From: Paraburkholderia hiiakae
GTDB lineage: Bacteria; Pseudomonadota; Gammaproteobacteria; Burkholderiales; Burkholderiaceae
Assembly: GCF_904848665.1 (NCBI RefSeq)
Contig: NZ_CAJHCQ010000012.1
Span: 186,001 to 250,000, forward strand
Direction of reading: 5' to 3'
DNA length: 64,000 nucleotides
The translations under genes were made by a program, and so were the position numbers. Within the stretch, counting starts at the first letter, position 1. The number at the start of each line of letters is the position of its first letter. Positions 24,778-33,398 of the stretch are shown one piece after another. The notes under the pieces are model-generated. The model had not been told where the DNA came from. It did no database searches and was given only the letters and a program-made list of their open reading frames with translations.

Positions 24778-26571
24778 TTATTTATCTTCGACACGAAGGA
24801 TGGCGAGGAAGGCCTCTTGCGGAATCTCGACCGAGCCGACCTGCTTCATCCGCTTCTTACCTTCTTTCTGCTTTTCGAGCAGCTTCTTCTTACGCGTGAT
24901 GTCGCCGCCGTAGCACTTGGCCAGCACGTTCTTGCGCAACGCCTTGATGTTCTCACGCGCGATGATGTGCGCGCCGATCGCGGCCTGAATGGCCACGTCG
25001 TACATCTGGCGCGGAATGATCTCGCGCATCTTCGCCGCCACTTCGCGGCCGCGGTACTGCGACTGCGTGCGGTGCACGATGACGGACAGCGCATCGACCT
25101 TGTCGCCATTGATCAGCATGTCGACCTTCACGACGTCCGAGCTGCGGTACTCCTTGAACTCGTAGTCCATCGACGCATAACCACGCGACACCGACTTCAG
25201 ACGGTCGAAGAAGTCGAGCACGATCTCCGCCATCGGGATTTCGTAGGTGAGTTGCACCTGGCGGCCGTGGTACTGCATGTTGATCTGGCTGCCGCGCTTT
25301 TGCGTACAGAGCGTGATGACCGAACCCACGTAGTCCTGTGGCATGTACAGGTTCACCGTGACGATCGGCTCGCGAATCTCGCCGATCTTCGAGGGCTCCG
25401 GCATCTTCGCCGGGTTCTCGACCTTGATCAGGGTGCCGTCCGCCTGCACGACTTCGTACACCACGGTCGGCGCCGTGGTGATGAGGTCCATGTCAAACTC
25501 GCGCTCCAGACGCTCCTGCACGATTTCCATGTGCAGCAGACCGAGGAAGCCGCAGCGGAAACCGAAGCCCAGCGCCTGCGAAACTTCCGGCTCGTATTGC
25601 AGCGAAGCATCGTTGAGCTTCAGCTTTTCGAGCGATTCGCGCAGCGCGTCGTACTGGTTCGCCTCGACCGGGTAAAGGCCCGCGAACACCTGCGGCTTCA
25701 CTTCCTTGAACCCCGGCAGCGGCTCGGGTGCCGGCTTCATCGCGTGCGTGACGGTGTCGCCCACCTTGGTCGAGGCGAGCTCCTTGATACCGGCGATGAT
25801 GAAGCCCACCTGCCCCGCCGAAAGCTGCTCGAGGTCGCGCGACTTCGGCGAGAACACGCCGACGTGCTCGACCGGATACTGCGCGCCGGTGGCCATCAGC
25901 TTGATCTTGTCCTTCGGACGCAGCGTGCCGTTGACGATACGCACGAGCATCACGACGCCCACGTAGTTGTCGAACCACGAGTCGATGATGAGCGCCTGCA
26001 GCGGCGCTTGCGGATCGCCCTTGGGCGGCGGCACCTTGGCGATGAGCGCTTCGAGCACGTCCTCCACGCCGAGGCCGGTCTTCGCGCTGCAGCGCGTGGC
26101 GTCGGTCGCGTCGATACCGATCACGTCCTCGATCTCTTCGATGGCGTTTTCGGGGTTGGCGGCGGGCAGGTCGATCTTGTTGAGCACCGGCACGACTTCG
26201 ACGCCGAGTTCGATCGCGGTGTAGCAGTTCGCCACCGTCTGCGCCTCGACGCCCTGGCTCGCGTCCACCACGAGCAGTGCGCCCTCGCATGCGGAGAGCG
26301 AGCGGCTCACCTCATACGAGAAGTCGACGTGCCCTGGCGTATCGATCAGGTTCAGGTTGTAGACCTTGCCGTCACGCGCCTTGTACGAGAGCGCGGCGGT
26401 CTGCGCCTTGATCGTGATGCCGCGCTCGCGCTCGAGATCCATCGAGTCGAGCACCTGCGATTCCATTTCACGGTCGGACAGGCCGCCACACAGCTGGATG
26501 ATGCGATCGGCGAGCGTCGACTTGCCATGGTCGATGTGCGCAATGATCGAGAAGTTACGAATATGATCCAT
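24778..26571 (-). CDS. lepA: Elongation factor 4 (LepA)
   Basis: LepA is a translational GTPase that acts on the ribosome, with roles in initiation and back-translocation. The 597-residue protein begins MDHIRNFSIIAHIDHGKST (G1), has DTPGHVDF (G3) and NKIDLP (G4), and a C-terminal domain with RGYASMDYEF typical of LepA. A terminator-like hairpin (26589-26624) ends only 17 nt before the start codon, so expression depends on read-through or on a leader starting near 26642. The ribosome site is weak. Confidence 0.98.
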   Translation of the reverse strand: MDHIRNFSIIAHIDHGKSTLADRIIQLCGGLSDREMESQVLDSMDLERERGITIKAQTAALSYKARDGKVYNLNLIDTPGHVDFSYEVSRSLSACEGALLVVDASQGVEAQTVANCYTAIELGVEVVPVLNKIDLPAANPENAIEEIEDVIGIDATDATRCSAKTGLGVEDVLEALIAKVPPPKGDPQAPLQALIIDSWFDNYVGVVMLVRIVNGTLRPKDKIKLMATGAQYPVEHVGVFSPKSRDLEQLSAGQVGFIIAGIKELASTKVGDTVTHAMKPAPEPLPGFKEVKPQVFAGLYPVEANQYDALRESLEKLKLNDASLQYEPEVSQALGFGFRCGFLGLLHMEIVQERLEREFDMDLITTAPTVVYEVVQADGTLIKVENPAKMPEPSKIGEIREPIVTVNLYMPQDYVGSVITLCTQKRGSQINMQYHGRQVQLTYEIPMAEIVLDFFDRLKSVSRGYASMDYEFKEYRSSDVVKVDMLINGDKVDALSVIVHRTQSQYRGREVAAKMREIIPRQMYDVAIQAAIGAHIIARENIKALRKNVLAKCYGGDITRKKKLLEKQKEGKKRMKQVGSVEIPQEAFLAILRVEDK

Positions 26572-26588
26572 TCAGTACCGATCAAGCG

Positions 26589-26624
26589 AAAAAGGCGCGC
26601 CCCAAACGATAGCTGGGCACGCCT
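26589..26624 (-). terminator. Intrinsic-terminator-like hairpin just before lepA
   Basis: On the minus strand AGGCGTGCCC pairs with GGGCGCGCCT (one mismatch) around a 12-nt loop and is followed by TTTTT. It ends 17 nt before the lepA start codon, which leaves no room for a new promoter, so it may attenuate lepA or end the sigma-E operon. Confidence 0.7.
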
Positions 26625-26648
26625 CGTAAACAGATGAAAAACCGGACT

Positions 26649-26654
26649 ATTTTA
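26649..26654 (-). promoter_or_regulatory. Candidate -10 element for lepA
   Basis: Minus strand TAAAAT within CGGCTAAAATAG, between the glutaredoxin-like gene and lepA. No -35 near consensus at 16-18 nt. If real, the leader would be about 70 nt and include the hairpin at 26589-26624. Confidence 0.3.
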
Positions 26655-26745
26655 GCCGAAAAGGGGTCCCACAGGCGAACCGTCCGGGACGTATTGGAAG
26701 TCTCATGGCGCGGGTGCACGTCACGCGGCGCACCGCACGCGCGTT

Positions 26746-27081
26746 TCACGCACCGCTCGGCGCCTGCGGCAGCGCGCTCGGTGCGTCGGCGCCCAAGCCC
26801 AGCGTAGCGCGCACGCGCGCCTCGTCGAGATGGTAGTGGCACAGCTCGATGCCGTCGCAAAGGAGCACCGGCACGAGTTCGCCGTAACGCGCCTCCAGCG
26901 CGGGGTCGGAATCGACATCGACGAGGTCGAGCCGCGCGCCCGCCGCAGCGGCGAGCGGCTCGAGCGCCACGCGCATCTCCTCGCACAGATGACACCACGC
27001 GCGCCCGTACAGCACGAGGTGCGCGCTCGCACGCTCGAGCGCGCCCGGCGCTGCCGACGAATACCGCAAGGGCGGGCGCAT
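26746..27081 (-). CDS. Glutaredoxin-like thiol protein (DUF836 type)
   Basis: A 111-residue cytoplasmic protein with a thioredoxin-fold core: HLVLYGRAWCHLCEEM carries a CxxC motif (Cys30, Cys33), followed by VDVDSDPALEARYGELVPVLL, where the cis-proline region is VPV. This fits the glutaredoxin-like DUF836 family; the partner is unknown. It lies 5 nt after mucD, so it is the last gene of the sigma-E operon, which suggests a thiol-redox role in envelope stress (inference). The N- and C-terminal ends are Ala/Pro-rich. Confidence 0.85.
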   Translation of the reverse strand: MRPPLRYSSAAPGALERASAHLVLYGRAWCHLCEEMRVALEPLAAAAGARLDLVDVDSDPALEARYGELVPVLLCDGIELCHYHLDEARVRATLGLGADAPSALPQAPSGA

Positions 27082-27086
27082 CGGCG

Positions 27087-28622
27087 TTACTTCTGCCCCG
27101 GCGCGCGCGGGCGCAGCGGCACAAACTGCGTGTTGTCGCCGCGCCGCACGAGCACCGCCACCATCTTCTGCGGGTCGAGGTGCGAAGTCACGTCCTGGAA
27201 CTGTTTCGCGCCCGTGATATCCGTGTCGCCCACGCGCAGGATGATGTCACCCTTTTGCAGGCCGGCGCGCGCTGCCGGGCCGTCCACCGCATCCACCATC
27301 GCACCGCCCTTGATCTTGAGCTGGGCGAGCTGGTCGGCGGGGATATCGACCACCGCGATACCTAGCGCGTTCAACGCGCGCGGCTTGGGCTCGGGCACCT
27401 TTTTCGGGTCGGCCTTCGCGCTCTTGTCGGTCTGCATCTCGGCGATCGTGATCGGCAGATCGCGCGTCGCGCCCTTGCGCCAAACCGTGACGGTCGCCTT
27501 GGTGCCCGGCTTCGTATCGCCAACCATGCGCGGCAGGTCGGTCGCGGCTTCGACGCTCGTGCCGTTGAACTTCAGGATGATGTCGCCCGGCTGGATGCCC
27601 GCCTTGTCGGCCGGGCCGCCCGGCTCGACGCTGGAGACGAGCGCGCCTTGCGCCTTGGGCAAACCGAGCGAGTCGGCCACGTCCTTCGTCACCTCGCCGA
27701 TCGCCACGGCAATGCGGCCGCGCGTGACCTTGCCCGTCGACTTGAGTTGATCCGCCACGCGCATCGCCTCGTCGATCGGAATCGCGAACGAAATGCCCAT
27801 GAAGCCGCCAGTGCGGCTATAGATCTGCGAGTTGATGCCGATCACCTCGCCTTGCATGTTGATGAGCGGCCCGCCCGAATTCCCGGGGTTCACGGCCACG
27901 TCGGTCTGGATGAACGGCAGATAGTCGCCCGTGTCACGCCCCTTCGCGCTCACGATGCCCGCCGTCACGGTGTTCTCGAGGCCGAACGGCGAACCGATCG
28001 CTACGACCCACTCGCCCACGCGCACCTTGTTCGAATCGCCCATCGTCACGGCCGGAAGATTCGCGGCCTGGATCTTCACCACGGCAACGTCCGTGCGATC
28101 GTCCACGCCGATCAGCTTCGCCTTGAATTCGCGCTTGTCGGTCAGCGTCACATAGATGCTGTCCGCGTCGTCGATCACGTGCGCGTTGGTCATCACGTAG
28201 CCGTCGCTCGAGAGGATGAAGCCGGAGCCGACGCCGCTGTTCTGTTCAGTGTCGTTGCCGCTGTCCGGGCCCGAGTCCGAACCGCCGCCGCCCTGGCTTC
28301 CGCCTTGACCGCCGCCGCCTTGCCCCCCGCCTTGACCGCCGCCTTGTCCACCCTGCGGCCCTTGCGGAAGCGGGATGCCAAAGAAGCGGCGGAAGAATTC
28401 CGACATGTCGCCTTGATCCATGCCCGGCGGGAGTCCGCGCTGGGCCGTGGAGACTCGCGTGGTGGTGCGGATATTGACGACCGACGGCCCCACTTTGTCT
28501 ACGAGGTCGGCGAAGTCGGGCAAGTTGGCGGCCGGCGCCGCCGATGCCACGTGCGGTGCGAACGGCAGGCACGCCGCCACGACCGCGGCCGCGAAGAATT
28601 TGCGCAGCGGGAGAATCGTCAT
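27087..28622 (-). CDS. mucD: Periplasmic Do-type serine protease (MucD/DegP family)
   Basis: HtrA-type protease and chaperone that degrades misfolded periplasmic proteins. The 511-residue protein has a signal peptide to about residue 28 (HVASAA). The trypsin-like domain has His148 in TNAHVI, Asp178 in DDRTDVAVV and Ser249 in NPGNSGGP; two PDZ domains follow. A Gly/Gln-rich linker at about 91-115, with repeated QGG and QGGG units, precedes the protease core. It is fourth in rpoE-rseA-mucB-mucD, 24 nt after mucB. Confidence 0.96.
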   Translation of the reverse strand: MTILPLRKFFAAAVVAACLPFAPHVASAAPAANLPDFADLVDKVGPSVVNIRTTTRVSTAQRGLPPGMDQGDMSEFFRRFFGIPLPQGPQGGQGGGQGGGQGGGGQGGSQGGGGSDSGPDSGNDTEQNSGVGSGFILSSDGYVMTNAHVIDDADSIYVTLTDKREFKAKLIGVDDRTDVAVVKIQAANLPAVTMGDSNKVRVGEWVVAIGSPFGLENTVTAGIVSAKGRDTGDYLPFIQTDVAVNPGNSGGPLINMQGEVIGINSQIYSRTGGFMGISFAIPIDEAMRVADQLKSTGKVTRGRIAVAIGEVTKDVADSLGLPKAQGALVSSVEPGGPADKAGIQPGDIILKFNGTSVEAATDLPRMVGDTKPGTKATVTVWRKGATRDLPITIAEMQTDKSAKADPKKVPEPKPRALNALGIAVVDIPADQLAQLKIKGGAMVDAVDGPAARAGLQKGDIILRVGDTDITGAKQFQDVTSHLDPQKMVAVLVRRGDNTQFVPLRPRAPGQK

Positions 28623-28646
28623 ATCGAAGTCAGCCGAAGGAAGGAG

Positions 28647-29708
28647 TTACCTGGGAGCCTTGTATTCTATGGCAGACGCGAACTGCTGCAACGTGGTCTG
28701 GGGCACTTCGCCAAGCAACGTGATGAAGTAATCGCCGTTGCGCTTCACGAGCACGTGGGTTGCGCCACTGCTGCCCGAGCCTTCCTTGCGACTGTTGTTC
28801 TTGACCGGTTCGATAAAGACCGAAAGCGTAGACAGTCCGTCAGAGAATACGGCCTGATCGACCGGAATAGGCGGTTCGCTCGCGTCGCGTGCGGCCATGG
28901 GCCGCCGCACTTCGCGAACCTTCTGAAAGCCCGGTGCGGTCTGGCCGAATGACCAGCCCTGTGCTTCGATGTCGACCGGCTGGAGCGGCGGGCGCACCAC
29001 GTTCCAGCCCTCGATATTGCGCATGCCGTTCACGATAGGCGTCTTGTCGACGGGACCACCGATGCGCACTTGCGTGAACGCGAGCTGCTGGAGCACCTGG
29101 CCATTCGAAGGGTCGAGCATCTGCGAACGCAGCAGCAGACCGGTTTTCGCGTCAGCCCACAGCTTGTAGGCGAAGCGGAAATTGTCCTTCGGGTCGAGCT
29201 GGATCACCTGGCTGTCGAGGCCCGCCACGCGGTCGTTGCCGAGCATCTTCGGCTCGTAGACGCTGAGCACCTGGTCACCGCTCGTGGAAAGGAGCGCCGG
29301 GAAAGCGTCCTTGTTCTGGCGCTTTTCGACGACGAGCAGCTTGCGCTCGGGCACGAAGGTATAGAGGTCGTCGTTGTGGCGCAGCATCGTGCGCGGCTTG
29401 CCGTCGAGGCTTTCGAGCTTCTCGAACTCGCCGTCCTGTTTCGAGGCGTAGTGCGTGATACGCGAGGACTGTACGAACTCGCCGCGCTGATAAACGAAGG
29501 TGCCTTCGTAGCTTTGCTGCTGGGCGGCCTGCTGGATGCGGTCGAGCAACTGTGCCGCGCTCTGGCGCGTGGCGGCATCAGCCGCGGACGGGCCTTGCGC
29601 GTGGGCACGCGGGGCGACAGACAGAGCGGTGAACATCACGGCTGCGCAGCACAGGAATGCCGGCAACCGCCCCCAGATCGTCTTTTTATTCAACCGCAAT
29701 GTCTGCAT
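28647..29708 (-). CDS. mucB: Sigma-E regulatory protein MucB/RseB
   Basis: MucB/RseB binds the periplasmic part of the anti-sigma factor RseA and protects it from proteolysis until envelope damage is sensed. The 353-residue protein has a signal peptide (to about APRAHAQ) and the MucB core, with QSYEGTFVYQRGEFVQSSRI in the N-terminal lipoprotein-like domain and a C-terminal domain containing VKRNGDYFITLLGEVP. ATG 29708 is preferred over the TTG one codon upstream. It begins 6 nt after the rseA stop, so the two are tightly coupled. Confidence 0.94.
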   Translation of the reverse strand: MQTLRLNKKTIWGRLPAFLCCAAVMFTALSVAPRAHAQGPSAADAATRQSAAQLLDRIQQAAQQQSYEGTFVYQRGEFVQSSRITHYASKQDGEFEKLESLDGKPRTMLRHNDDLYTFVPERKLLVVEKRQNKDAFPALLSTSGDQVLSVYEPKMLGNDRVAGLDSQVIQLDPKDNFRFAYKLWADAKTGLLLRSQMLDPSNGQVLQQLAFTQVRIGGPVDKTPIVNGMRNIEGWNVVRPPLQPVDIEAQGWSFGQTAPGFQKVREVRRPMAARDASEPPIPVDQAVFSDGLSTLSVFIEPVKNNSRKEGSGSSGATHVLVKRNGDYFITLLGEVPQTTLQQFASAIEYKAPR

Positions 29709-29713
29709 CAAAC

Positions 29714-30355
29714 TTATTGGCCTTGCGTGGTAAGAGCGGCTGAGCGGATGTACGGCATGGAATCCGATATAACCGGCTGCTGCGCGAACTGCTGATGCGC
29801 CTGGAGATATTCGTCGAGGCGCGCGTCGCGGATGATATTACCGTCCTGAGCCCCCGCGACTGGCGCCGGCGTGGTGTTCAACGCCACGCGCTGCACACCG
29901 TCGCCCTGCGACTGAACGGCGGCGATTTGCGGCGCGCCGGCCATGCCCACGCCGCGCATTTGCGGCATGACGATCCACGTGAGCGTGGCAGCCGCGGCAG
30001 CCACGGCCAACGACGGCATCACGCGGCGGCGCAACGCCAGAATACGGCCCACGCGCTCATTGCGGCCAGCCTGCGCCTGCGGCAGCGCGGCGGGCGCGAG
30101 CAGATGCGGCTCCGCTTCGAAGCGCGCGGCGAAACCCGTCATGAAGGCGCGGCTTGCCGCCTGACTGAGTGCCAGATCGTCCGAGCGCAACACGTCGCCG
30201 ATCAGGTGGTACTCCGACCAGGCTGCGCGCCCTTCGCCGTCGAGTTCCAGATAATTTCCGTTCAGATGCTCCTGCGCCGACGCTTCACCGTCGACGAAGG
30301 CGGACAGACGCTCGCCGCGCGAGCTTGATACCGATTGCATCGAGACCGAACCCAT
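29714..30355 (-). CDS. rseA: Anti-sigma-E factor RseA
   Basis: RseA is a single-pass membrane anti-sigma factor that holds RpoE inactive. The N-terminal cytoplasmic domain reads SRGERLSAFVDGE and then AAWSEYHLIGDVLRS, the sigma-binding motif. A hydrophobic segment (PSLAVAAAAATLTWIV) around residue 120 is the membrane helix; the rest is periplasmic. I chose ATG 30355 (MGSVSMQS) because GGGGAG lies just upstream; ATG 30367 (MGSIMGSV) is equally in frame. rpoE precedes it and mucB follows. Confidence 0.93.
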   Translation of the reverse strand: MGSVSMQSVSSSRGERLSAFVDGEASAQEHLNGNYLELDGEGRAAWSEYHLIGDVLRSDDLALSQAASRAFMTGFAARFEAEPHLLAPAALPQAQAGRNERVGRILALRRRVMPSLAVAAAAATLTWIVMPQMRGVGMAGAPQIAAVQSQGDGVQRVALNTTPAPVAGAQDGNIIRDARLDEYLQAHQQFAQQPVISDSMPYIRSAALTTQGQ

Positions 30356-30446
30356 GATGCTCCCCATTCCCTAACAGACGTCCCTGGTGACACCAACTCA
30401 TTCTGGTGAATCGCATCGCCGCCCGGGGCGACGCTGGTTGTTCTTC

Positions 30447-31046
30447 TTACCAGCGCTTGCCTTCCGGAGTGTCCAGCAGCGGACGCAATTTTGCCGCAAT
30501 GGCTTCCCGAGCGCGGAAAATTCTCGATCTGACGGTGCCGATCGGGCACCCCATCATTTCGGCGATTTCCTCGTAGCTTAGGCCTTCTATTTCCCGAAGC
30601 GTAATGGCGGTGCGCAACTCTTCCGGTAAAACCGCCATTGCAGCATTGACCGTCTGTGCGATCTGCTTGCTCATCAACATCGACTCGGGCGTATTGATAT
30701 CCCTTAGTTGATCGGCGTCCGAGAAAGTTTCCGCTTCTTCAGCATCCGCCTCGGTAGATGTCGGTGCGCGTCTTCCCTGCGTCGCAAGGTAGTTCTTTGC
30801 CGTATTGACAGCAATTCGGTACAACCACGTATAGAAAGCCGATTCGCCACGAAACTGCGGAAGTGCGCGGTAAGCCTTGATGAAGGCGTCCTGGGCCACG
30901 TCCTCGACCTCGGCGGGATCCCGCACGAGGCGCGAGATCAGCCGGATGATCTTGCGGTGGTACTTCGAGACCAGGAGCTCGAACGCGGCCTTGTCGCCTT
31001 TTTGCACGCGCTCGACCAGAACCTGATCAATTTCTTTTTCGCTCAC
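30447..31046 (-). CDS. rpoE: RNA polymerase sigma factor RpoE (ECF)
   Basis: RpoE directs transcription of envelope-stress genes. In this 199-residue protein region 2 is YHRKIIRLISRLVRDPAEVE and FRGESAFYTWLYRIAVN; region 4 is LPEELRTAITLREIEGLSYE and GCPIGTVRSRIFRAREA. The start codon is GTG (31046-31044). It heads the operon rseA-mucB-mucD-glutaredoxin, so RpoE activity is set by RseA and MucB encoded directly downstream. Confidence 0.97.
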   Translation of the reverse strand: MSEKEIDQVLVERVQKGDKAAFELLVSKYHRKIIRLISRLVRDPAEVEDVAQDAFIKAYRALPQFRGESAFYTWLYRIAVNTAKNYLATQGRRAPTSTEADAEEAETFSDADQLRDINTPESMLMSKQIAQTVNAAMAVLPEELRTAITLREIEGLSYEEIAEMMGCPIGTVRSRIFRAREAIAAKLRPLLDTPEGKRW

Positions 31047-31087
31047 CTGAAAAATCCGTTAGCACATGAAGGAGACGTGGGGGCACC

Positions 31088-31128
31088 ATTGTAGCGTCCC
31101 CGCCACGGTCTCACGTTACGCGAGTAAC
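31088..31128 (-). promoter_or_regulatory. Candidate rpoE promoter region with inverted repeat
   Basis: On the minus strand TACAAT (31093-31088) would place the start site about 35 nt before the rpoE GTG; no good -35 is seen. Just upstream is GTTAC-N4-GTAAC (31115-31128), a perfect inverted repeat that could bind a regulator. I do not see a convincing sigma-E consensus (GAACTT...TCAAA). Confidence 0.3.
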
Positions 31129-31159
31129 AGCGGTTACAAGCTTTACAGCGAAAGGAAGC

Positions 31160-31654
31160 TCAGCGACCGGCCGCGCTGCGGGCGCGCACGGCGAGTGTAC
31201 GGAAGATATCTGCCGGAACGGCGTCGGCGGTAACGAGAATCGTCGCGCGGCGTGCGCCCTGCTCCACGACGAGTGCGAGCAGCCATGCGCCCCATTGCGA
31301 CGCGCCGGCGAGCCGCCCGGCCGCGAGGCAGGCGCCATCACGCGAATACGCCGCGAGGAAATCTGACCCGATTTCGATGAACGCCGGTTGCTTGCGACGC
31401 CAGGCCGCAGCCGCAAGACCACCGGTCGCGAGGAATGCCAGCGCGACAGGCAAGGCTTGCCAGACGCCGAGCCACGGCGCAAGCGTCGTGTAGACGGCGG
31501 CCGTGGCCACGCCCAAGCCCGCGGCAACGAGGCATTGCAGCGCGAGAGACGGACGCAGGGAAAGAAGCGGCGCGCCCGCGCGCCGCGAGGGGAAAGCAGG
31601 AACGCGGCCGGCCGACGGAGTCGGCGCGGCCGCTGTCTCGTCGTGCGGAATCAA
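31160..31654 (-). CDS. Small membrane protein, possibly YgfX/CptA-like
   Basis: A 164-residue protein with two adjacent hydrophobic helices (about residues 35-85), followed by a soluble domain ending in DAVPADIFRTLAVRARSAAGR. The layout of two helices, short beta-rich domain and a C-terminal FRxLxxxxR helix recalls YgfX/CptA toxin-like proteins; this is only a structural impression. The start is a TTG overlapping the fabF stop (TTGA), with no ATG in the frame, which implies translational coupling to fabF. It lies between fabF and rpoE on the same strand. No partner YgfY/CptB gene is adjacent. Confidence 0.6.
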   Translation of the reverse strand: MIPHDETAAAPTPSAGRVPAFPSRRAGAPLLSLRPSLALQCLVAAGLGVATAAVYTTLAPWLGVWQALPVALAFLATGGLAAAAWRRKQPAFIEIGSDFLAAYSRDGACLAAGRLAGASQWGAWLLALVVEQGARRATILVTADAVPADIFRTLAVRARSAAGR

Positions 31655-32892
31655 GCGTGACGCTTGAAGACGAGCGTGCCGTTCGTGCCGCCGAACCCGA
31701 ACGAGTTCTTCAGCGCGACGTCAATCTTCATGTCCCGCGCGGTGTTCGCGCAGTAGTCCAGGTCACATGCCGGATCCTGGTTGAAGATGTTGATCGTCGG
31801 CGGCGACACCTGGTTGTGCACGGCCAGCACCGTGAACACTGATTCCAGGCCGCCCGCGCCACCCAGCAGGTGGCCCGTCATCGACTTGGTGGAGTTCACG
31901 ACGATGTCCTTCGCATGATCGCCAAAGGCGCGCTTGATCGCCGTGGTTTCCGCGAGGTCGCCCAGCGGCGTGGACGTGCCGTGCGCGCTCAGCCAGTTCA
32001 CTTCGTTGGCGTTGACGCCCGCGTTCTTCATCGCGGCGATCATGCAGCGGCGCGCACCATCGCCATCTTCCAGCGGAGCGGTCATGTGATACGCGTCGCC
32101 GCTCATGCCGTAGCCGCCGATTTCCGCGTAGATCTTCGCGCCACGTGCCTTCGCATGCTCGTACTCTTCGAGCACCATCACGCCGGCGCCCTCGCCAAGC
32201 ACAAAGCCGTCACGGTCCTTGTCCCATGGACGGCTCGCCGTCGCCGGATCGTCGTTGCGCTGCGAGAGAGCGCGCGCCGCCGCGAAGCCGCCGATGCCGA
32301 GCGGCGACACGGTCGATTCCGCGCCACCCGCGATCATCACGTCGCAGTCGCCGTATTCGATCAGACGCGACGCTTCGCCGATGCAGTGTAGACCGGTCGT
32401 GCAAGCCGTAACCATCGCCAGATTCGGGCCCTTGAGGCCGTACTTGATCGACAGATGGCCCGAGATCATGTTGATGATCGAGGCCGGCACGAAGAACGGC
32501 GAAATGCGGCGCGGACCGCGATTGAGCAGTTCGGTTTGCGTGACTTCGATCATCGGCAGACCGCCGATGCCCGAGCCTACGTTCACGCCGATCCGTTCCG
32601 CGTTCGCTTCGGTGACTTCGAGCCCACTGTCCTTGATCGCCTGGATACCCGCAGCGATGCCGAAATGGATGAACGTATCCATATGGCGCGCTTCTTTTGC
32701 CGGCATGTAGTCTTCGACGTTGAAGCCCTTCACTTCGCCGGCAAAACGGGTCGAGAAGTTCGTAGCGTCGAACTTCGTGATGTTGGCGATGCCGGACTTC
32801 CCGGCGACCAGATTGGCCCAGCCGTCGGCAACATTATTGCCAACAGGCGAAATCAGCCCCAGGCCTGTAACAACAACTCGACGACGGCTCAC
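31651..32892 (-). CDS. fabF: 3-oxoacyl-[ACP] synthase II (KAS II)
   Basis: FabF elongates acyl-ACP with malonyl-ACP in type II fatty-acid synthesis. In this 413-residue protein the active-site cysteine is Cys164 in TACTTGLHC; the histidines lie in SAHGTSTPLGD and the GHLLGGAGG segment. The start is GTG (32892-32890) with AAGGGG 5 nt upstream. An intrinsic terminator (32917-32968) ends 24 nt before this start, so fabF depends on read-through from acpP. The stop overlaps the TTG of the next gene. Confidence 0.97.
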   Translation of the reverse strand: MSRRRVVVTGLGLISPVGNNVADGWANLVAGKSGIANITKFDATNFSTRFAGEVKGFNVEDYMPAKEARHMDTFIHFGIAAGIQAIKDSGLEVTEANAERIGVNVGSGIGGLPMIEVTQTELLNRGPRRISPFFVPASIINMISGHLSIKYGLKGPNLAMVTACTTGLHCIGEASRLIEYGDCDVMIAGGAESTVSPLGIGGFAAARALSQRNDDPATASRPWDKDRDGFVLGEGAGVMVLEEYEHAKARGAKIYAEIGGYGMSGDAYHMTAPLEDGDGARRCMIAAMKNAGVNANEVNWLSAHGTSTPLGDLAETTAIKRAFGDHAKDIVVNSTKSMTGHLLGGAGGLESVFTVLAVHNQVSPPTINIFNQDPACDLDYCANTARDMKIDVALKNSFGFGGTNGTLVFKRHA

Positions 32893-32916
32893 GGTAACCC
32901 CTTATCCATAGATGAC

Positions 32917-32968
32917 AAAAACAAAAGCCACAGAGGCCACAGGAAATGCTCCTGTGAGCCCTGTGGCT
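32917..32968 (-). terminator. Intrinsic terminator between acpP and fabF
   Basis: Minus strand: AGCCACAG and CTGTGGCT form the outer stem, CACAGGA and TCCTGTG the inner stem, followed by TTTTGTTTTTG. It lies 116 nt after the acpP stop and 24 nt before the fabF GTG, so it should cut transcript supply to fabF relative to acpP. Confidence 0.85.
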
Positions 32969-33084
32969 AGTTGACCGGCAGATGCCCCGCAGCGAGTGCG
33001 GCAGGCGTATGCGGTTTCACGGGCGAGCGTCCTCGCGGGCCGCCAGCGCGCATGCGTTGCGCGGCCCACGCGGGAATCGGGCGC

Positions 33085-33324
33085 TTAGGCCTTGACGTTC
33101 GCGCGAGCGTAGTCGATCGCTTGCTGAACCGTCGTGATCTTCTCGGCTTCCTCGTCCGGGATTTCCATGCCGAACTCGTCTTCGAGAGCCATGACCAGTT
33201 CGACGGTGTCGAGCGAGTCGGCGCCCAGATCGTTCACGAACGAAGCTTCGTTCTTGATTTCAGCTTCGGCGACGCCCAGTTGCTCGGCGACGATCTTCTT
33301 GACGCGCTGTTCGATGTTGTCCAT
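33085..33324 (-). CDS. acpP: Acyl carrier protein
   Basis: AcpP carries growing acyl chains on a 4'-phosphopantetheine arm. The protein has 79 residues and is acidic, four-helix type. The attachment site is Ser37 in GADSLDT, modified by AcpS (gene at 19240-19650). GGAGG precedes the ATG. It has a long gap on each side (169 nt to fabG, 192 nt to fabF) and a terminator after it, which suggests a strong separate transcript, as in E. coli. Confidence 0.99.
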
Positions 33325-33370
33325 TACCCCTCCAAGGGAAAAAAGTTAGCTCATGAATGCGAGTGCGCGC

Positions 33371-33398
33371 ATTTTATCAGGTTTGACCTGGCTGAAAA
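33371..33398 (-). promoter_or_regulatory. Candidate promoter of acpP
   Basis: Minus strand TTTTCA (33398-33393), 16-nt spacer, TAAAAT (33376-33371), about 47 nt before the acpP ATG. The -35 is poor and the -10 fair. An extra promoter here would fit the high ACP demand. Confidence 0.4.

Noticed and set aside
23746..26637. A 963-codon plus-strand frame opposite lepB and lepA
   Set aside because: Same GC-bias effect; the sequence is His/Arg/Val-rich with no domain and covers two clear genes.
30368..31159. A sigma-E autoregulated promoter before rpoE
   Set aside because: I could not find GAACTT and TCAAA elements at the right spacing; only a -10-like TACAAT was listed at low confidence.
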